Of a stretch of DNA of 64,000 nt, positions 35,075 to 44,291 are shown one piece after another; position 1 is the first letter of the stretch, and each line of letters opens with the position of its first letter. Source of the DNA: an uncultured Flavobacteriaceae bacterium (GTDB lineage Bacteria > Bacteroidota > Bacteroidia > Flavobacteriales > Flavobacteriaceae). The position numbers and the translations under genes are program-made. Where the stretch lies: NCBI GenBank assembly GCA_947494715.1, contig CANLWG010000006.1:248001-312000 (forward strand). The letters run 5' to 3'. The notes beneath the pieces were generated by a model. That model worked only from the letters and a program-made list of their open reading frames with translations. It was not told the DNA's origin and ran no database searches.

Positions 35075-36403
35075 ATGAAATGGATTAAACGCGCATTACT
35101 ATTATTACTTGTTCTTTTCGTTATTGGGGCATGGCTCAACTACCCCAAGCTCAATATCATTTCGGGCTATGCTTCCAAAAATATGGCCTCAACCCTATCC
35201 ATTGCACAGCGAAGCGAGGCTTCTGTAGTTCTTCATGACAACAATGTGCCTTTGATAAAACTGGCAGATGTCACCGTAGATGAAAATTCTGCCACGGCCA
35301 CTGTTTTTGGTCTTATGCCACGAAAAACCATATGCCGACCCGGTCTGGGATGTACTTTAGTGAATGCAGAGTACGATGACGATTTTAGTCTATCCGGACC
35401 ACAACGCTCTTTTACCAAGGATAACACACCCTTCCCTTTTGGGAATAGTAACGCCAAGGACACCGTATTCCAGGAAGTGGATTACCAGGTCTTGGAACAT
35501 GCCCTCTACAATGCATTTGTCGATCCGGATGTACAAAAAACACGCTCTGTACTTGTGGTATATAAAAACCATATTATTGCCGAACGCTATATTGACGGGT
35601 TCACTAAGGAGACACCTATTTTAGGATGGTCCATGACAAAAAGTGTTTTGGCGACTTTGTTCGGTATCTTGGAATTTGAGGGGAAAATTGATTTAAGCAT
35701 GACCGGGATGGTGGAAGCATGGCAAGATGATGAACGTAATGAAATTACCCTTAACCATTTGCTACGTATGCAAAGTGGACTGGAATGGGATGAAGATTAC
35801 TCGGGTATTTCGGATGTTACCAAAATGCTTTTTCTGGCCTCGGATATGACCCAGGTGCAGGCCGAAAAAAAAGCCTTGGCAAGACCAACGGAAATTTGGA
35901 ACTATTCCTCGGGAACTTCCAACATGCTTTCCGGAATACTTAGGAATCAATTTGACAGTTATCAGGATTATGTAGACTTCCCGTATTCAGCTTTGATCGA
36001 TAGGATCGGAATGCATTCCATGTTGATCGAAACCGATATGGCCGGAAACTTTGTGGGGTCTTCCTATGCCTGGGCAAATACCCGTGATTGGGCCAAATTT
36101 GGATTGCTATACCTAAACAAGGGTAATTGGAACGGTGAACAATTGTTCGATGAAACGTGGGTAGATTACGTTACCGAACCCACAGATTTATCGGACGGTA
36201 CCTACGGCGGACATTTTTGGTTGAATGCCCATGGCAAATATCCCGATGCCCCAAGAGATCTGTATTCAGCAAATGGATATCAAGGGCAACGTGTCATTAT
36301 CATTCCTTCCAAAGGCCTGGTCATTGTACGAACGGGACTGGCCGAAGCCCCGGATTTTGATTTTAATGGGTTTTTGAAGGATATCCTTTCTGCAGTACCA
36401 TAG
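35075..36403 (+). CDS. Membrane-anchored serine hydrolase (class C beta-lactamase fold)
   Basis: A 442-residue protein with one N-terminal transmembrane helix (residues 5-22) and an extracytoplasmic catalytic domain. The nucleophile motif SMTK is at 186-189 and the YSS motif at 277-279, both standard for class C beta-lactamase / penicillin-binding-like serine hydrolases. The final KTG-like motif is not obvious. The domain begins about residue 155; residues 25-150 are an unassigned N-terminal region. Substrates of this large family include esters, D-peptides and lactones. It stands alone and meets the convergent left-handed-helix gene with a 3-base gap. Confidence 0.87.
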   Translation: MKWIKRALLLLLVLFVIGAWLNYPKLNIISGYASKNMASTLSIAQRSEASVVLHDNNVPLIKLADVTVDENSATATVFGLMPRKTICRPGLGCTLVNAEYDDDFSLSGPQRSFTKDNTPFPFGNSNAKDTVFQEVDYQVLEHALYNAFVDPDVQKTRSVLVVYKNHIIAERYIDGFTKETPILGWSMTKSVLATLFGILEFEGKIDLSMTGMVEAWQDDERNEITLNHLLRMQSGLEWDEDYSGISDVTKMLFLASDMTQVQAEKKALARPTEIWNYSSGTSNMLSGILRNQFDSYQDYVDFPYSALIDRIGMHSMLIETDMAGNFVGSSYAWANTRDWAKFGLLYLNKGNWNGEQLFDETWVDYVTEPTDLSDGTYGGHFWLNAHGKYPDAPRDLYSANGYQGQRVIIIPSKGLVIVRTGLAEAPDFDFNGFLKDILSAVP

Positions 36404-36406
36404 GCC

Positions 36407-37033
36407 TTAAGAAAATTCCTTTAATTGATCCACATGTTCCAACCTTCCAACTATTGAGCCTTTGGCCATAAGAGTTCCGGGATTCAATACCGCATTGGCC
36501 CCTACCCTACAATGGTCCCCGAGCAAGGAACCAAATTTGGTCACTCCGGTATCCACAATAGCATTGTCCTGTACCACCTGTACGGTCCTATTTTTATATT
36601 CGTTAAAATGATTGGCCAAGACAGAACCTGCCTCCAGATTTACATCGTTCCCAACGATAGAATTCCCTACATAGTTTAAATGCGCTATTCGCGATTCGGG
36701 AAAAACAATACTTTGCTTTATTTCACAATTCGCCCCAATACCCACATCACTACACAGGTACACTCCGCTCCTAAAATAGGCACCTGCCTTTACCGTGCAG
36801 TCCTTGCCAATAATCACGGGCTTCTTAAAGGTTACGCCATTTTCAATCTGGGCAGATTTATGGATGGCCACTCCATTTGAGATATCATATTCATTTTCCG
36901 AGAGTTCGGCAAGTCTTTCCCGTATTATATTTTCTAGTTGCGCAATAATATTCCATGGGGTCTCTTGCTTTGCAACCTGAGGGAATTCCCTATAAAATTG
37001 GGGGATGAAAGCGGATATGTCCATTTTGGCCAT
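36407..37033 (-). CDS. Left-handed beta-helix (hexapeptide) acyltransferase-like protein
   Basis: A 208-residue protein; starts at 37033 or, three codons in, at 37024. Hexapeptide repeats run from about residue 55 to 195 (IENGVTFKKPVIIGKDCTVKAGAYFRSGVYLCSDVGIGANCEIKQSIVFPESRI, VGNDVNLEAGSVL, GDHCRVGANAVLNPGTLMAKGSIVG). The arrangement resembles the C-terminal acetyltransferase half of GlmU-type sugar nucleotidyltransferases without the nucleotidyltransferase half. It may acetylate an amino sugar or another small acceptor. Monocistronic, with no sugar-nucleotide genes beside it. Confidence 0.82.
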   Translation of the reverse strand: MAKMDISAFIPQFYREFPQVAKQETPWNIIAQLENIIRERLAELSENEYDISNGVAIHKSAQIENGVTFKKPVIIGKDCTVKAGAYFRSGVYLCSDVGIGANCEIKQSIVFPESRIAHLNYVGNSIVGNDVNLEAGSVLANHFNEYKNRTVQVVQDNAIVDTGVTKFGSLLGDHCRVGANAVLNPGTLMAKGSIVGRLEHVDQLKEFS

Positions 37034-37210
37034 GATTATAATTTCAATATTAGTGTGTTTTTACGGGCTATATATCAAAAAGTGCCACTTACACCACAAA
37101 TCTCCCTTATCACACAACAATAATTTCCAGTGGGCGGATGTTGGTCGTATGTTTACACTGTAATTAAAAACAAGGAGTTAATTTTTTCATTTTCATATAG
37201 TGTTCTCGTA

Positions 37211-37245
37211 AAAGAGCCTTGATCGTAAAGACGGGGCTCTTTTTA
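37211..37245 (+). terminator. Orphan intrinsic terminator, possible small RNA end
   Basis: AAAGAGCC (37211-37218) and GGCTCTTT (37235-37242) form a perfect 8-bp stem with a 16-base loop, followed by TTAGTT after the stem T residues. It is oriented for the plus strand, yet the closest gene ahead of it (36407-37033) is on the minus strand. Confidence 0.65.
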
Positions 37246-37307
37246 GTTAATAAAATACTGCTTTGTTAAGTAGAAAGCTCTTACTCAAAGACAGAGGATT
37301 GAATTAA

Positions 37308-37325
37308 TTCCGCCGCAGGGCGGAA
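37308..37325. repeat. GC-rich perfect hairpin downstream of menB
   Basis: TTCCGCC (37308-37314) and GGCGGAA (37319-37325) form a 7-bp stem with a GCAG loop. It lies about 100 bases beyond the menB stop on that transcript; a weak T/A tract follows on the minus strand, so it could be an imperfect terminator or a 3-prime stabiliser. Confidence 0.5.
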
Positions 37326-37392
37326 CCCCTAAAAAGACCTTGAAACTTATATTTTGGTCCCAAAACGAAACATCCTTCCATAGATCGTAAAC

Positions 37393-37420
37393 CTTGAACT
37401 TTAAACTTCGAACCTGAAAC
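37393..37420. repeat. Four degenerate heptamer repeats after the menB stop
   Basis: Four consecutive 7-mers, CTTGAAC, TTTAAAC, TTCGAAC and CTGAAAC, share the pattern of a T-rich start and an AAC end. On the menB (minus) strand they read GTTTCAG GTTCGAA GTTTAAA GTTCAAG and begin directly after the stop codon. Confidence 0.6.
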
Positions 37421-37422
37421 CT

Positions 37423-38265
37423 TTACGGAAGCCATCTGTTTTTTCCAAAATTGGGCCTTCGCTTTTCCAAAAAGGCATCCCTACCCTCTTTGGCCTCATC
37501 GGTCATATAGGCCAATCGCGTTGCTTCCCCGGCAAAAACCTGCTGCCCAACCATACCATCGTCCGTAAGGTTCATGGCGAATTTCAACATTTTTATGGAG
37601 GTGGGTGATTTTTCCAAAATCTCCTGTGCCCACTCATAGGCCGTATCCTCCAATTCCTCATGAGGTACCACCGCATTCACCATGCCCATTTCATAGGCTG
37701 CCTGTGCGGTATAGCTCCTGCCTAAAAAGAAAACTTCCCTGGCTTTCTTCTGTCCTACCATTTTAGCGAGATAGGCAGATCCATATCCGCCATCAAAACT
37801 GGTAACGTCCGCATCCGTCTGTTTAAAGAGGGCGTGTTCCTTACTGGCCAAGGTAAGATCACATACCACATGAAGGCTATGGCCTCCTCCAACGGCCCAC
37901 CCTGGTACCACGGCAATGACCACTTTGGGCATAAAGCGGATCAACCGCTGTACTTCCAGGATATTGAGTCGATGCATTCCGTCCTCGCCCACATAGCCTT
38001 GATGGCCCCTGGCCTTTTGGTCCCCTCCACTACAAAAGGAATAGACCCCATCCTTGGTAGATGGACCTTCAGCAGAAAGGAGCACCACGCCAATACTGGT
38101 ATCTTCTTGGGCATCATAAAAGGCCTCATATAGCTCGCTTGTGGTCCTGGGCCGGAACGCGTTGCGTACATTGGGACGGTTAAAGGCGATACGTGCCACT
38201 CCATCTGATTTTTTATAGGTGATGTCCTCAAATTCCTTGACCGTTTTCCATTGGGGTGTTTTCAT
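37423..38265 (-). CDS. menB: 1,4-dihydroxy-2-naphthoyl-CoA synthase
   Basis: A 280-residue crotonase-fold enzyme. MenB hallmarks are present: ITYKKSDGVARIAFNRPNVRNAFRP, FCSGGDQKARG, VVIAVVPGWAVGGGHSLHVVCDLTLASKEHALFKQTDADVTSFDGGYGSAYLAKMVGQKKAREVFFLGR, and the C-terminal DAFLEKRRPNFGKNRW. It closes the second ring of the naphthoquinone from o-succinylbenzoyl-CoA in menaquinone synthesis, the respiratory quinone of Bacteroidota. No other men genes are nearby. A heptamer repeat and a hairpin follow its stop. Confidence 0.96.
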   Translation of the reverse strand: MKTPQWKTVKEFEDITYKKSDGVARIAFNRPNVRNAFRPRTTSELYEAFYDAQEDTSIGVVLLSAEGPSTKDGVYSFCSGGDQKARGHQGYVGEDGMHRLNILEVQRLIRFMPKVVIAVVPGWAVGGGHSLHVVCDLTLASKEHALFKQTDADVTSFDGGYGSAYLAKMVGQKKAREVFFLGRSYTAQAAYEMGMVNAVVPHEELEDTAYEWAQEILEKSPTSIKMLKFAMNLTDDGMVGQQVFAGEATRLAYMTDEAKEGRDAFLEKRRPNFGKNRWLP

Positions 38266-38487
38266 CGCTGCTATTTTTTGCTACTGCAAAATACGGGAAT
38301 TCGGACAAATTCATTGACCAATGATGCTTTATTTTCGGTATTGATTGCCTGCAGCCAAAGCAGCAAACCCATAAGTTAGTAATGTACATTTTCGATTGTT
38401 GCGCTTCTGGAAAAATAGAAAGAAAAGACATGACGATGTAACCTTCTGTTGAAATCCGACTCTTGAATTTAAAGGTTAAATAAAATT

Positions 38488-39918
38488 ATGAAACGCTATT
38501 TCAATTATTTCCTCGGTTTGCAATGTTTCTTGATTTTAGCGTGCAATCCCAAATCAGAGCCCAATTTAAATGATTTGTCACAGAGGGATTCCATTTTGGT
38601 CAATTCTTTGGATTCCGTGGCAAGACATTTCATTGCCCAAAACCAACTTCCGGGTTCGGTAATCGGATTAATAGAAAATGGGGGACCTATAAAAACCCTT
38701 TATTATGGGCATTCCGATATGGACAAAAAGCAAAAAATTGATGGAACCACAGTATTCAATTTGGGGTCCATTTCAAAATCGCTGACGGCTTGGGGCATAT
38801 TAAAGCTTGTTGAAGATGGACAAGTAGTTTTGGATAGCCCGATAACGAAATACATAAAAACTTGGCGGTTCCCTCCACATAATTTTGATGAATCGAAAAT
38901 TACGATACGCAGATTATTAGGACATAGCGCTGGTTTGTCATTATCTGGATATCCAGGTTTTAAAAATCCTTCCGAACTACCTTCTACTGTGGAATCACTC
39001 AATGGGGCTACCAACGGCCCAGGTCGTGTGAAGGTCACCAATGAACCGGGAACCGATTTTAGATACTCCGGAGGTGGATTTACCGTCTTGCAGCTACTTA
39101 TTGAAGAAATTACACGAATGCCTTTTTCAGATTACATGACCCAATATATCTTTACTCCTTTGGATATGAAACATTCTACATTTGAAACCATGGATATCTC
39201 GCATCCTTTGCAATCAAATTTAGCGAAACCCTACAATGGTGATGGTATTGAAATAGAAGATTTGAATTTCGCCGCCCAGGCCGCTGCAGGGCTGAGAAGC
39301 ACGCATGATGATATGATCAAATTCATATTGGCCGAATTACAGTTGGATTCCAAGCCCCTTCTTACCAAGAAATCGATACAGCTCATGCACCAAGCCAATC
39401 CGCCCTCGGAAAGGTATGGATTAGGGCATCAGATACGGCTCTTTGAAAATAAGAAAATCATAGGTCATGTAGGGAATAATCAAGGCTGGCATAGCCACTT
39501 TGAATTCATTCCAGAAACTAAATCTGGCATTGCAATACTAACCAATGGCAATGATGGTTTTTACTTTCACAATACCATTATGTGCCAATGGATATACCAT
39601 CAAACCGGAGAACGCACCTTAGAATTCTGTGCTACATTGCCCTTGGCCAAAATTGGAAGGCTTCAGGAAATGGTATCGAATTGGTATAATCAAAAGTATA
39701 TAACACCGATTCAAAGAGATACGTTGAATGCTCGTTTCCATAAGATTCGAATTATAGGTCCATCCAATATTAAAAAAGTAATACGGGGATTAAATAAAAT
39801 GGAAGGTCATCTTAACGAAACATATCCCAGTATTCCCAAAGCTTCTATTAAGGAATATTGGGAAGTTTCCCAAGAGGTAATAGCGGGCCTGAGTTCAATT
39901 CTTGGCATTAGTTGTTGA
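38488..39918 (+). CDS. Serine hydrolase lipoprotein (class C beta-lactamase fold)
   Basis: A 476-residue lipoprotein (MKRYFNYFLGLQCFLILAC, lipobox ILAC). The catalytic domain spans about 40-365 with SISK at 94-97, a YSGGG motif (DFRYSGGGFTVLQ) and HVGNNQGWHSHFEFIPETKSGIAIL holding the HxG element, all expected for this fold. About 100 further residues follow the domain. It probably hydrolyses an ester or peptide in the periplasm or at the surface. One of three family members in this window (with 35075 and 63342); they are not tandem copies. Transcribed alone. Confidence 0.88.
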   Translation: MKRYFNYFLGLQCFLILACNPKSEPNLNDLSQRDSILVNSLDSVARHFIAQNQLPGSVIGLIENGGPIKTLYYGHSDMDKKQKIDGTTVFNLGSISKSLTAWGILKLVEDGQVVLDSPITKYIKTWRFPPHNFDESKITIRRLLGHSAGLSLSGYPGFKNPSELPSTVESLNGATNGPGRVKVTNEPGTDFRYSGGGFTVLQLLIEEITRMPFSDYMTQYIFTPLDMKHSTFETMDISHPLQSNLAKPYNGDGIEIEDLNFAAQAAAGLRSTHDDMIKFILAELQLDSKPLLTKKSIQLMHQANPPSERYGLGHQIRLFENKKIIGHVGNNQGWHSHFEFIPETKSGIAILTNGNDGFYFHNTIMCQWIYHQTGERTLEFCATLPLAKIGRLQEMVSNWYNQKYITPIQRDTLNARFHKIRIIGPSNIKKVIRGLNKMEGHLNETYPSIPKASIKEYWEVSQEVIAGLSSILGISC

Positions 39919-40064
39919 ACGATTCATTTTTTGACTTTAAAAAATGTAATGCATCTAGGTAACGAACGAAAACCGTCCTTGGCTTAACCAAAGGCGAAAT
40001 GTCTCCCTGATTTTTTTTACCCTTTTAAAACTATGGTTTGATCAATTTCCCGTATTTTCATTCC

Positions 40065-41231
40065 ATGTCTTACCAAAAGAAACGGGAGCAGTTTTCCAAC
40101 CGCTATCCTACCGTAATGGACTTGGCCGAAAAAGCCAAAAAAAGAATACCCCAGGTAGCTTTGGCCTATTTGGATGGGGGTACCGGCGATGAGGCCTTGT
40201 TACAACGGAATCGTACCGCTTTTCAACAGATCACCTTTGTGCCGCGTTTTTGCAAGGGCACTCTGCAAGTGAACACGGAAACCAAGCTATTTGGCAAGAC
40301 CTATGCCGCGCCCATAGGTATGGCCCCTGTGGGATTAACAGGGTTGATGTGGCCCAAGGTGGAACACTACTTAGCAGCTACGGCCCAACGCCTCCAAATC
40401 CCCTTTTGTCTAAGTACCGTAGCTACCGAAACTCCCGAAACCGTTGGAGAACGTATCGGGGAAATGGGCTGGTTTCAATTATATCCGCCTAAGGACAAAC
40501 CCTTGTTGCATTCGCTCTTGGAACGGGCCCAGGATGCCGGTTTTCACACCCTTGTGGTCACTGCAGATGTGCCTATGGCCAGTAGGCGCGAACGTAGCAA
40601 AAGGGCAGGACTATCTATGCCTCCCAAGATTACGCCCAAAATGATTTGGCAAGGCATAACCCATCCTAGCTGGACGTATCATACCCTGTTACGTGGGTTG
40701 CCCCGATTACGGACCGTGGAACATTACACGAACAACAACGATATGAAGTTTGTAAGCGGTTTTGTAGGCAATAGGTTGGGTGGCACCTTGGATTGGGATT
40801 ATTGCCAAGAATTGAAGGCTGAATGGAAAGGCCCTGTGGTCCTAAAGGGAATTCTCCATCCCGAGGATGCGGCGAAGGCTGTGGAAATCGGTTTGGATGG
40901 TATCTATGTATCCAATCACGGTGGTCGGCAATTCAACGGGGCCATTACGGCCCTAGAGGCCCTTCCCCATATCGTAAAGGAAGTGAAGGGAAAGGTGCCC
41001 ATACTTTTCGATAGTGGTGTCCGTACCGGTCTGGATGCCATGCGTGCCCTTTACCTTGGGGCTGATTTTATATTGGCAGGAAGACCTTTTGTTTGGGGCG
41101 TGGCGGCCCTAGGCAAATACGGAGGAGACCATGTCGCCCATATTTTAATCGATGACCTGAAGAACAATATGGTACAGTTGGGCGTAGAAACTATAGCTGA
41201 ACTTCGGAAAGCTGAAACCACTTTGGGTTAA
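40065..41231 (+). CDS. FMN-dependent alpha-hydroxy-acid oxidase/dehydrogenase
   Basis: A 388-residue protein from ATG 40065 (an upstream non-ATG extension is unlikely). It has the full FMN-dependent alpha-hydroxy acid dehydrogenase pattern: RYPTVMDLAEKAKKRIPQVALAYLDGG, FGKTYAAPIGMAPVGLTGLMWP, the catalytic His in IYVSNHGGRQFNGA, and the FMN-phosphate site DSGVRTGLDAMRALYLGADFILAGRPFVWG. Members oxidise L-lactate, glycolate, mandelate or other 2-hydroxy acids. Substrate cannot be read from sequence; the presence of two 2-hydroxyacid reductases in the window hints at 2-hydroxy acid traffic. Its stop interlocks with that of the convergent glycosyltransferase gene in a shared TTAA. Confidence 0.9.
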   Translation: MSYQKKREQFSNRYPTVMDLAEKAKKRIPQVALAYLDGGTGDEALLQRNRTAFQQITFVPRFCKGTLQVNTETKLFGKTYAAPIGMAPVGLTGLMWPKVEHYLAATAQRLQIPFCLSTVATETPETVGERIGEMGWFQLYPPKDKPLLHSLLERAQDAGFHTLVVTADVPMASRRERSKRAGLSMPPKITPKMIWQGITHPSWTYHTLLRGLPRLRTVEHYTNNNDMKFVSGFVGNRLGGTLDWDYCQELKAEWKGPVVLKGILHPEDAAKAVEIGLDGIYVSNHGGRQFNGAITALEALPHIVKEVKGKVPILFDSGVRTGLDAMRALYLGADFILAGRPFVWGVAALGKYGGDHVAHILIDDLKNNMVQLGVETIAELRKAETTLG

Positions 41232-42472
41232 ACCTTCCTATTCTTGGCCTCGATCCACTTGGCCATATATTTAGTACTCACTAAGGTATGGTGCATAAGC
41301 ATTGCCCCGATAAAGTTATCGCTTCTATGTTTTTCCAAATCCTTTTGGATTTCTTGCAATCTAGAACCTAATTGTAGAGAAAGCCTTTCTTGATTATAGA
41401 AGGTATTTACCAATTCCTTGCCCCTATTTTGCGCCGATTCCCATTCTGCTGTATTTTGGTACATGGTTATCGCGGCTTGTGCAATTTGTTTTGCACTATC
41501 GACAATTCTACCAGGCCACGCATAGGCTCCGTGCATTCCTTCCGCTCCAATAGAAGTGGTAATGCTTGGTGTACCATTTTGCATGGCCGTAATCAATTTT
41601 CCCTTAATGCCCGCACCAAAACGTAAAGGGGCCAGAACAAGCTTTGCGTTTTGGACTGTTGCATCAATATCCTCCGCCCAGCCTTCTACCCAAAGCCCTT
41701 TTTCGGGATTGTGCATTTGCTGCAACTTTTGGGGAAGGTAGGCCCCATAGATTTTAAGGTGTACTTCCAGGAGTTCTTTTCGGATCAAGGGCCATATCTC
41801 CTGTACCAACCATTGTAGAGCATCCACGTTCGGTGCATGTTTCCCATTGCCAATACAGACAATGTCTTTTCTGTCATCAAACTTAGGCCATTCCCGTACT
41901 TTTTGATTATCGATAGGTTCCAGCATAAAGGGTAAATTCCACAATAGATCTGTATTGACATTTAAGACTTCTTCTAATAATTTCACTTCATAGTCGGAAA
42001 TAATCAAGGATAGGTCACAACGGTAGATGCTGGCCGCCTCCCGTTTGGTCATGGCATCCTTTTTCCAAAGTGTAGGTGAGAATTTTTTTTTGGCCTTTTG
42101 TGCTTTCTCCCGAACGTGACGTAGCGAATGAAGATCCTCCGTATCCAAAATCCGAAGGGCATTTGGAGAAAATTCCGCTACCCGCCATCCAAACTGTTCT
42201 TCCGTTAGGAAGCGATCAAAGAGGACTATGTTTGGATTCAATTCTTTTATGAAAACATCAAAACTGGAATCATTAAGTACTAGTACCGTTTTATCAACCC
42301 CTAAGGATTCCAGATTTAGGGAATATTCCGTTTCCTTGGCCGTACTTCCAAAAGTAATGTGGTAGCCCTGCCCTAGAAAAAAACAAATAAGCTGTACCAT
42401 GCGATTGCCCGCAGCTGTAGTGGCCGGTTCTGGCCATGTGAAACCAATTATGAGGATTGTTTTACGTTTCAC
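41228..42472 (-). CDS. GT-B fold glycosyltransferase (group 1 / GT4-like)
   Basis: A 414-residue protein if the GTG at 42472 is the start (KRKTILIIGFTWPEPATTAAGNRM is the usual N-terminal beta-strand and loop); a TTG at 42529 would add 19 residues with no support. The C-terminal nucleotide-sugar half shows KDIVCIGNGKHAPNVDALQWLV, WVEGWAEDIDATVQNAKLVLAPLRFGAGIKGKLITAMQNGTPSITTSIGAEG, typical of group 1 transferases. The sugar donor is unknown. It stands alone, not within a polysaccharide cluster, so it may decorate a protein, lipid or glycan made elsewhere. Confidence 0.82.
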   Translation of the reverse strand: MKRKTILIIGFTWPEPATTAAGNRMVQLICFFLGQGYHITFGSTAKETEYSLNLESLGVDKTVLVLNDSSFDVFIKELNPNIVLFDRFLTEEQFGWRVAEFSPNALRILDTEDLHSLRHVREKAQKAKKKFSPTLWKKDAMTKREAASIYRCDLSLIISDYEVKLLEEVLNVNTDLLWNLPFMLEPIDNQKVREWPKFDDRKDIVCIGNGKHAPNVDALQWLVQEIWPLIRKELLEVHLKIYGAYLPQKLQQMHNPEKGLWVEGWAEDIDATVQNAKLVLAPLRFGAGIKGKLITAMQNGTPSITTSIGAEGMHGAYAWPGRIVDSAKQIAQAAITMYQNTAEWESAQNRGKELVNTFYNQERLSLQLGSRLQEIQKDLEKHRSDNFIGAMLMHHTLVSTKYMAKWIEAKNRKV

Positions 42473-42662
42473 GTGTTGGGTTTCTGCTTTATGGAGTAAA
42501 GTAGGAGTGATTAAAAATTCAAATAACAAGCTACAAATCCCAACCTTACAATTGGATTTTCCGTATTTCCAACTTCGTATCTCAACTTTTTTAAAAAACT
42601 AAAGTTCAAATTCAAGTATAAAATCCAAGCTCAGAGCACTTCTAAATTCGTATTTTGAAGAA

Positions 42663-44168
42663 TCACATTTTTGCCGCAAACCTTCTAGAGATACTCGAAC
42701 GGAGCTTTCGTTCATAATCTTCTTCCAACCATTCCTTGTAGTTTTTAGTATTGTTCATAATACAATAGGAATATTGGCGAACGCGATATGCAATCTCTTC
42801 CTTGAGTGCCTTGGCCAAAATACGGGCGTCAAAAACATCCTCGGCATTTTCCACACAGATTTGAGCGTGTTGTTCTATACTGCGTTCCAAAACAGTCTTG
42901 GATTTGAGGCCTTGGGCAAAGACTTTTTTATATTCTTCCTTTATATCAAATTCGATTGCATCCGATTTGGAAAATTTCTCCCGGAGTTCCAGTGGCATTT
43001 CGTAAACAAACTCCCTTTCTATTTCTTCATCGTTCTTGATGTTCTCCAAGTAAAAATCCGGAAAATGGAAAATTTCTTGCCAATCAATAGGTGCATCCCA
43101 TGGGCCAAAACGAGCTATATTATTACCGAGGTCTACCACGGTAAACTCATTTTTGTTAGGCAAAACCCGGGAGCCCCGGCCAATCATCTGAAAGTAAAGG
43201 GTCAATGATCGTGTAGCCCTGTTCAAAATAATAGTATCCACCGTGGGTTCATCAAAACCGGTGGTGAGGATACTTACAGAAGTTAATATGGCATCCGGGG
43301 TATTGGAAAACCAATCCAATATTTCACGTCTTTCCGAGGCACTATTCTTGTTATCCAAATGGCGAACATCGTATCCTGCTTTTTTGAACGTCTCATATAC
43401 ATATCGGGACGTATTAATACCATTATTGAAAATCAAGGTCTTGGTACCCAAAGCAATTTCCTGATAAGCCGTCAATAACTTTCCCAGCATACTTTGATTG
43501 CCGTAGAGTTCGTCCGAGGATTTTACGGTATAATCCCCGCTGATGCCCAATTTAAGGCTTTGTAGACCTACATCGTAATTATACATATTGGCCTTGGCCA
43601 AGAACTTCTTTTGAATCAAGGATGTGATGGACTCCCCAACTATCAATTTTTGATAGTGATCCTTCATGGGAAGTTTTATGTTAGAGCTCAACGGGGTAGC
43701 CGTGACCCCAAGAATGGTGGATTGTTCAAAATATTTGAACAATTTGCGAAAAGAATTATAATGCGCCTCGTCAATAATGACCAAACCTATATTCTTGATC
43801 TCAACCTTCTCTTCCTGCAACCTGTTATTAAGCGTCTCTACCATGGCCACAAAGCACATGTACTCATCCTGGTCGCTAAATTCCTTTACCTCACTATTAA
43901 TGATTTTGTTCTTTACCCCGAACCCGGTCAACATCTTTGAGGTTTGAAGGCTTAATTCTATCCGATGGGTAAGTACCACTACCTTTTTTTGTGACTGGTT
44001 GATGTACCTTTTGGCAATCTCGGAGAAAACGACGGTTTTTCCTCCACCCGTAGGTAGTTGGTATAATAAATTAGAACCTTGGGGCATTTCACCCAAATAC
44101 TTGAAAATAGTATTCAGATCTTCTCTTTGGTAGTCATAAAGTGTTTTCTCCGTAGTTTGGTTTTCCAA
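42663..44168 (-). CDS. DEAD/DEAH-box SF2 helicase
   Basis: A 501-residue superfamily 2 helicase. Motif I QLPTGGGKTVVF, motif Ia VLTHRIEL, motif II IDEAH (VIIDEAHYNSFRKL), motif III GVTATP, motif IV/V LTSVSILTTGFDEPTVDTIILNRAT and motif VI QMIGRGSRV are all present. The layout resembles the UvrB/RecQ-like and type III restriction-type helicase core (YDYQREDLNTIF). The C-terminal 120 residues are charged and probably carry the specificity. It is not next to a methyltransferase or nuclease gene, so a defence role is not supported. Transcribed on its own, 123 bases from the next gene. Confidence 0.9.
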   Translation of the reverse strand: MENQTTEKTLYDYQREDLNTIFKYLGEMPQGSNLLYQLPTGGGKTVVFSEIAKRYINQSQKKVVVLTHRIELSLQTSKMLTGFGVKNKIINSEVKEFSDQDEYMCFVAMVETLNNRLQEEKVEIKNIGLVIIDEAHYNSFRKLFKYFEQSTILGVTATPLSSNIKLPMKDHYQKLIVGESITSLIQKKFLAKANMYNYDVGLQSLKLGISGDYTVKSSDELYGNQSMLGKLLTAYQEIALGTKTLIFNNGINTSRYVYETFKKAGYDVRHLDNKNSASERREILDWFSNTPDAILTSVSILTTGFDEPTVDTIILNRATRSLTLYFQMIGRGSRVLPNKNEFTVVDLGNNIARFGPWDAPIDWQEIFHFPDFYLENIKNDEEIEREFVYEMPLELREKFSKSDAIEFDIKEEYKKVFAQGLKSKTVLERSIEQHAQICVENAEDVFDARILAKALKEEIAYRVRQYSYCIMNNTKNYKEWLEEDYERKLRSSISRRFAAKM

Positions 44169-44291
44169 TGAGGTAAAAATCTTAGGGGTTTTGATTACTT
44201 ATTCTAATGGGATCGATTGTCATCGGCCCAATTTTACAAAATTAATAGAATTTTGTCCTTAGAAGAAATTTATTCCTTGAAATCAAAGAAT

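Larger units (their letters stand above)
37034..37422. other. 389-base intergenic region with an orphan terminator, hairpin and heptamer repeat
   Basis: No convincing ORF. Reading left to right it contains a plus-strand intrinsic terminator (37211-37245) with no annotated gene in front of it, a GC-rich perfect hairpin (37308-37325), and a run of four degenerate heptamers (37393-37420) that touches the menB stop codon. The arrangement is compatible with a small RNA ending at the terminator and with 3-prime end elements of menB. Confidence 0.5.

Noticed and set aside
39919-39960. AT-only hairpin (CATTTTTT/AAAAAATG) after the serine hydrolase gene
   Set aside because: No G-C pairs in the upper stem and no separate T-tract; too weak to call a terminator.
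42663-44168. SF2 helicase considered as part of a defence or restriction system
   Set aside because: No nuclease, methyltransferase or other defence gene adjoins it; neighbours are metabolic.
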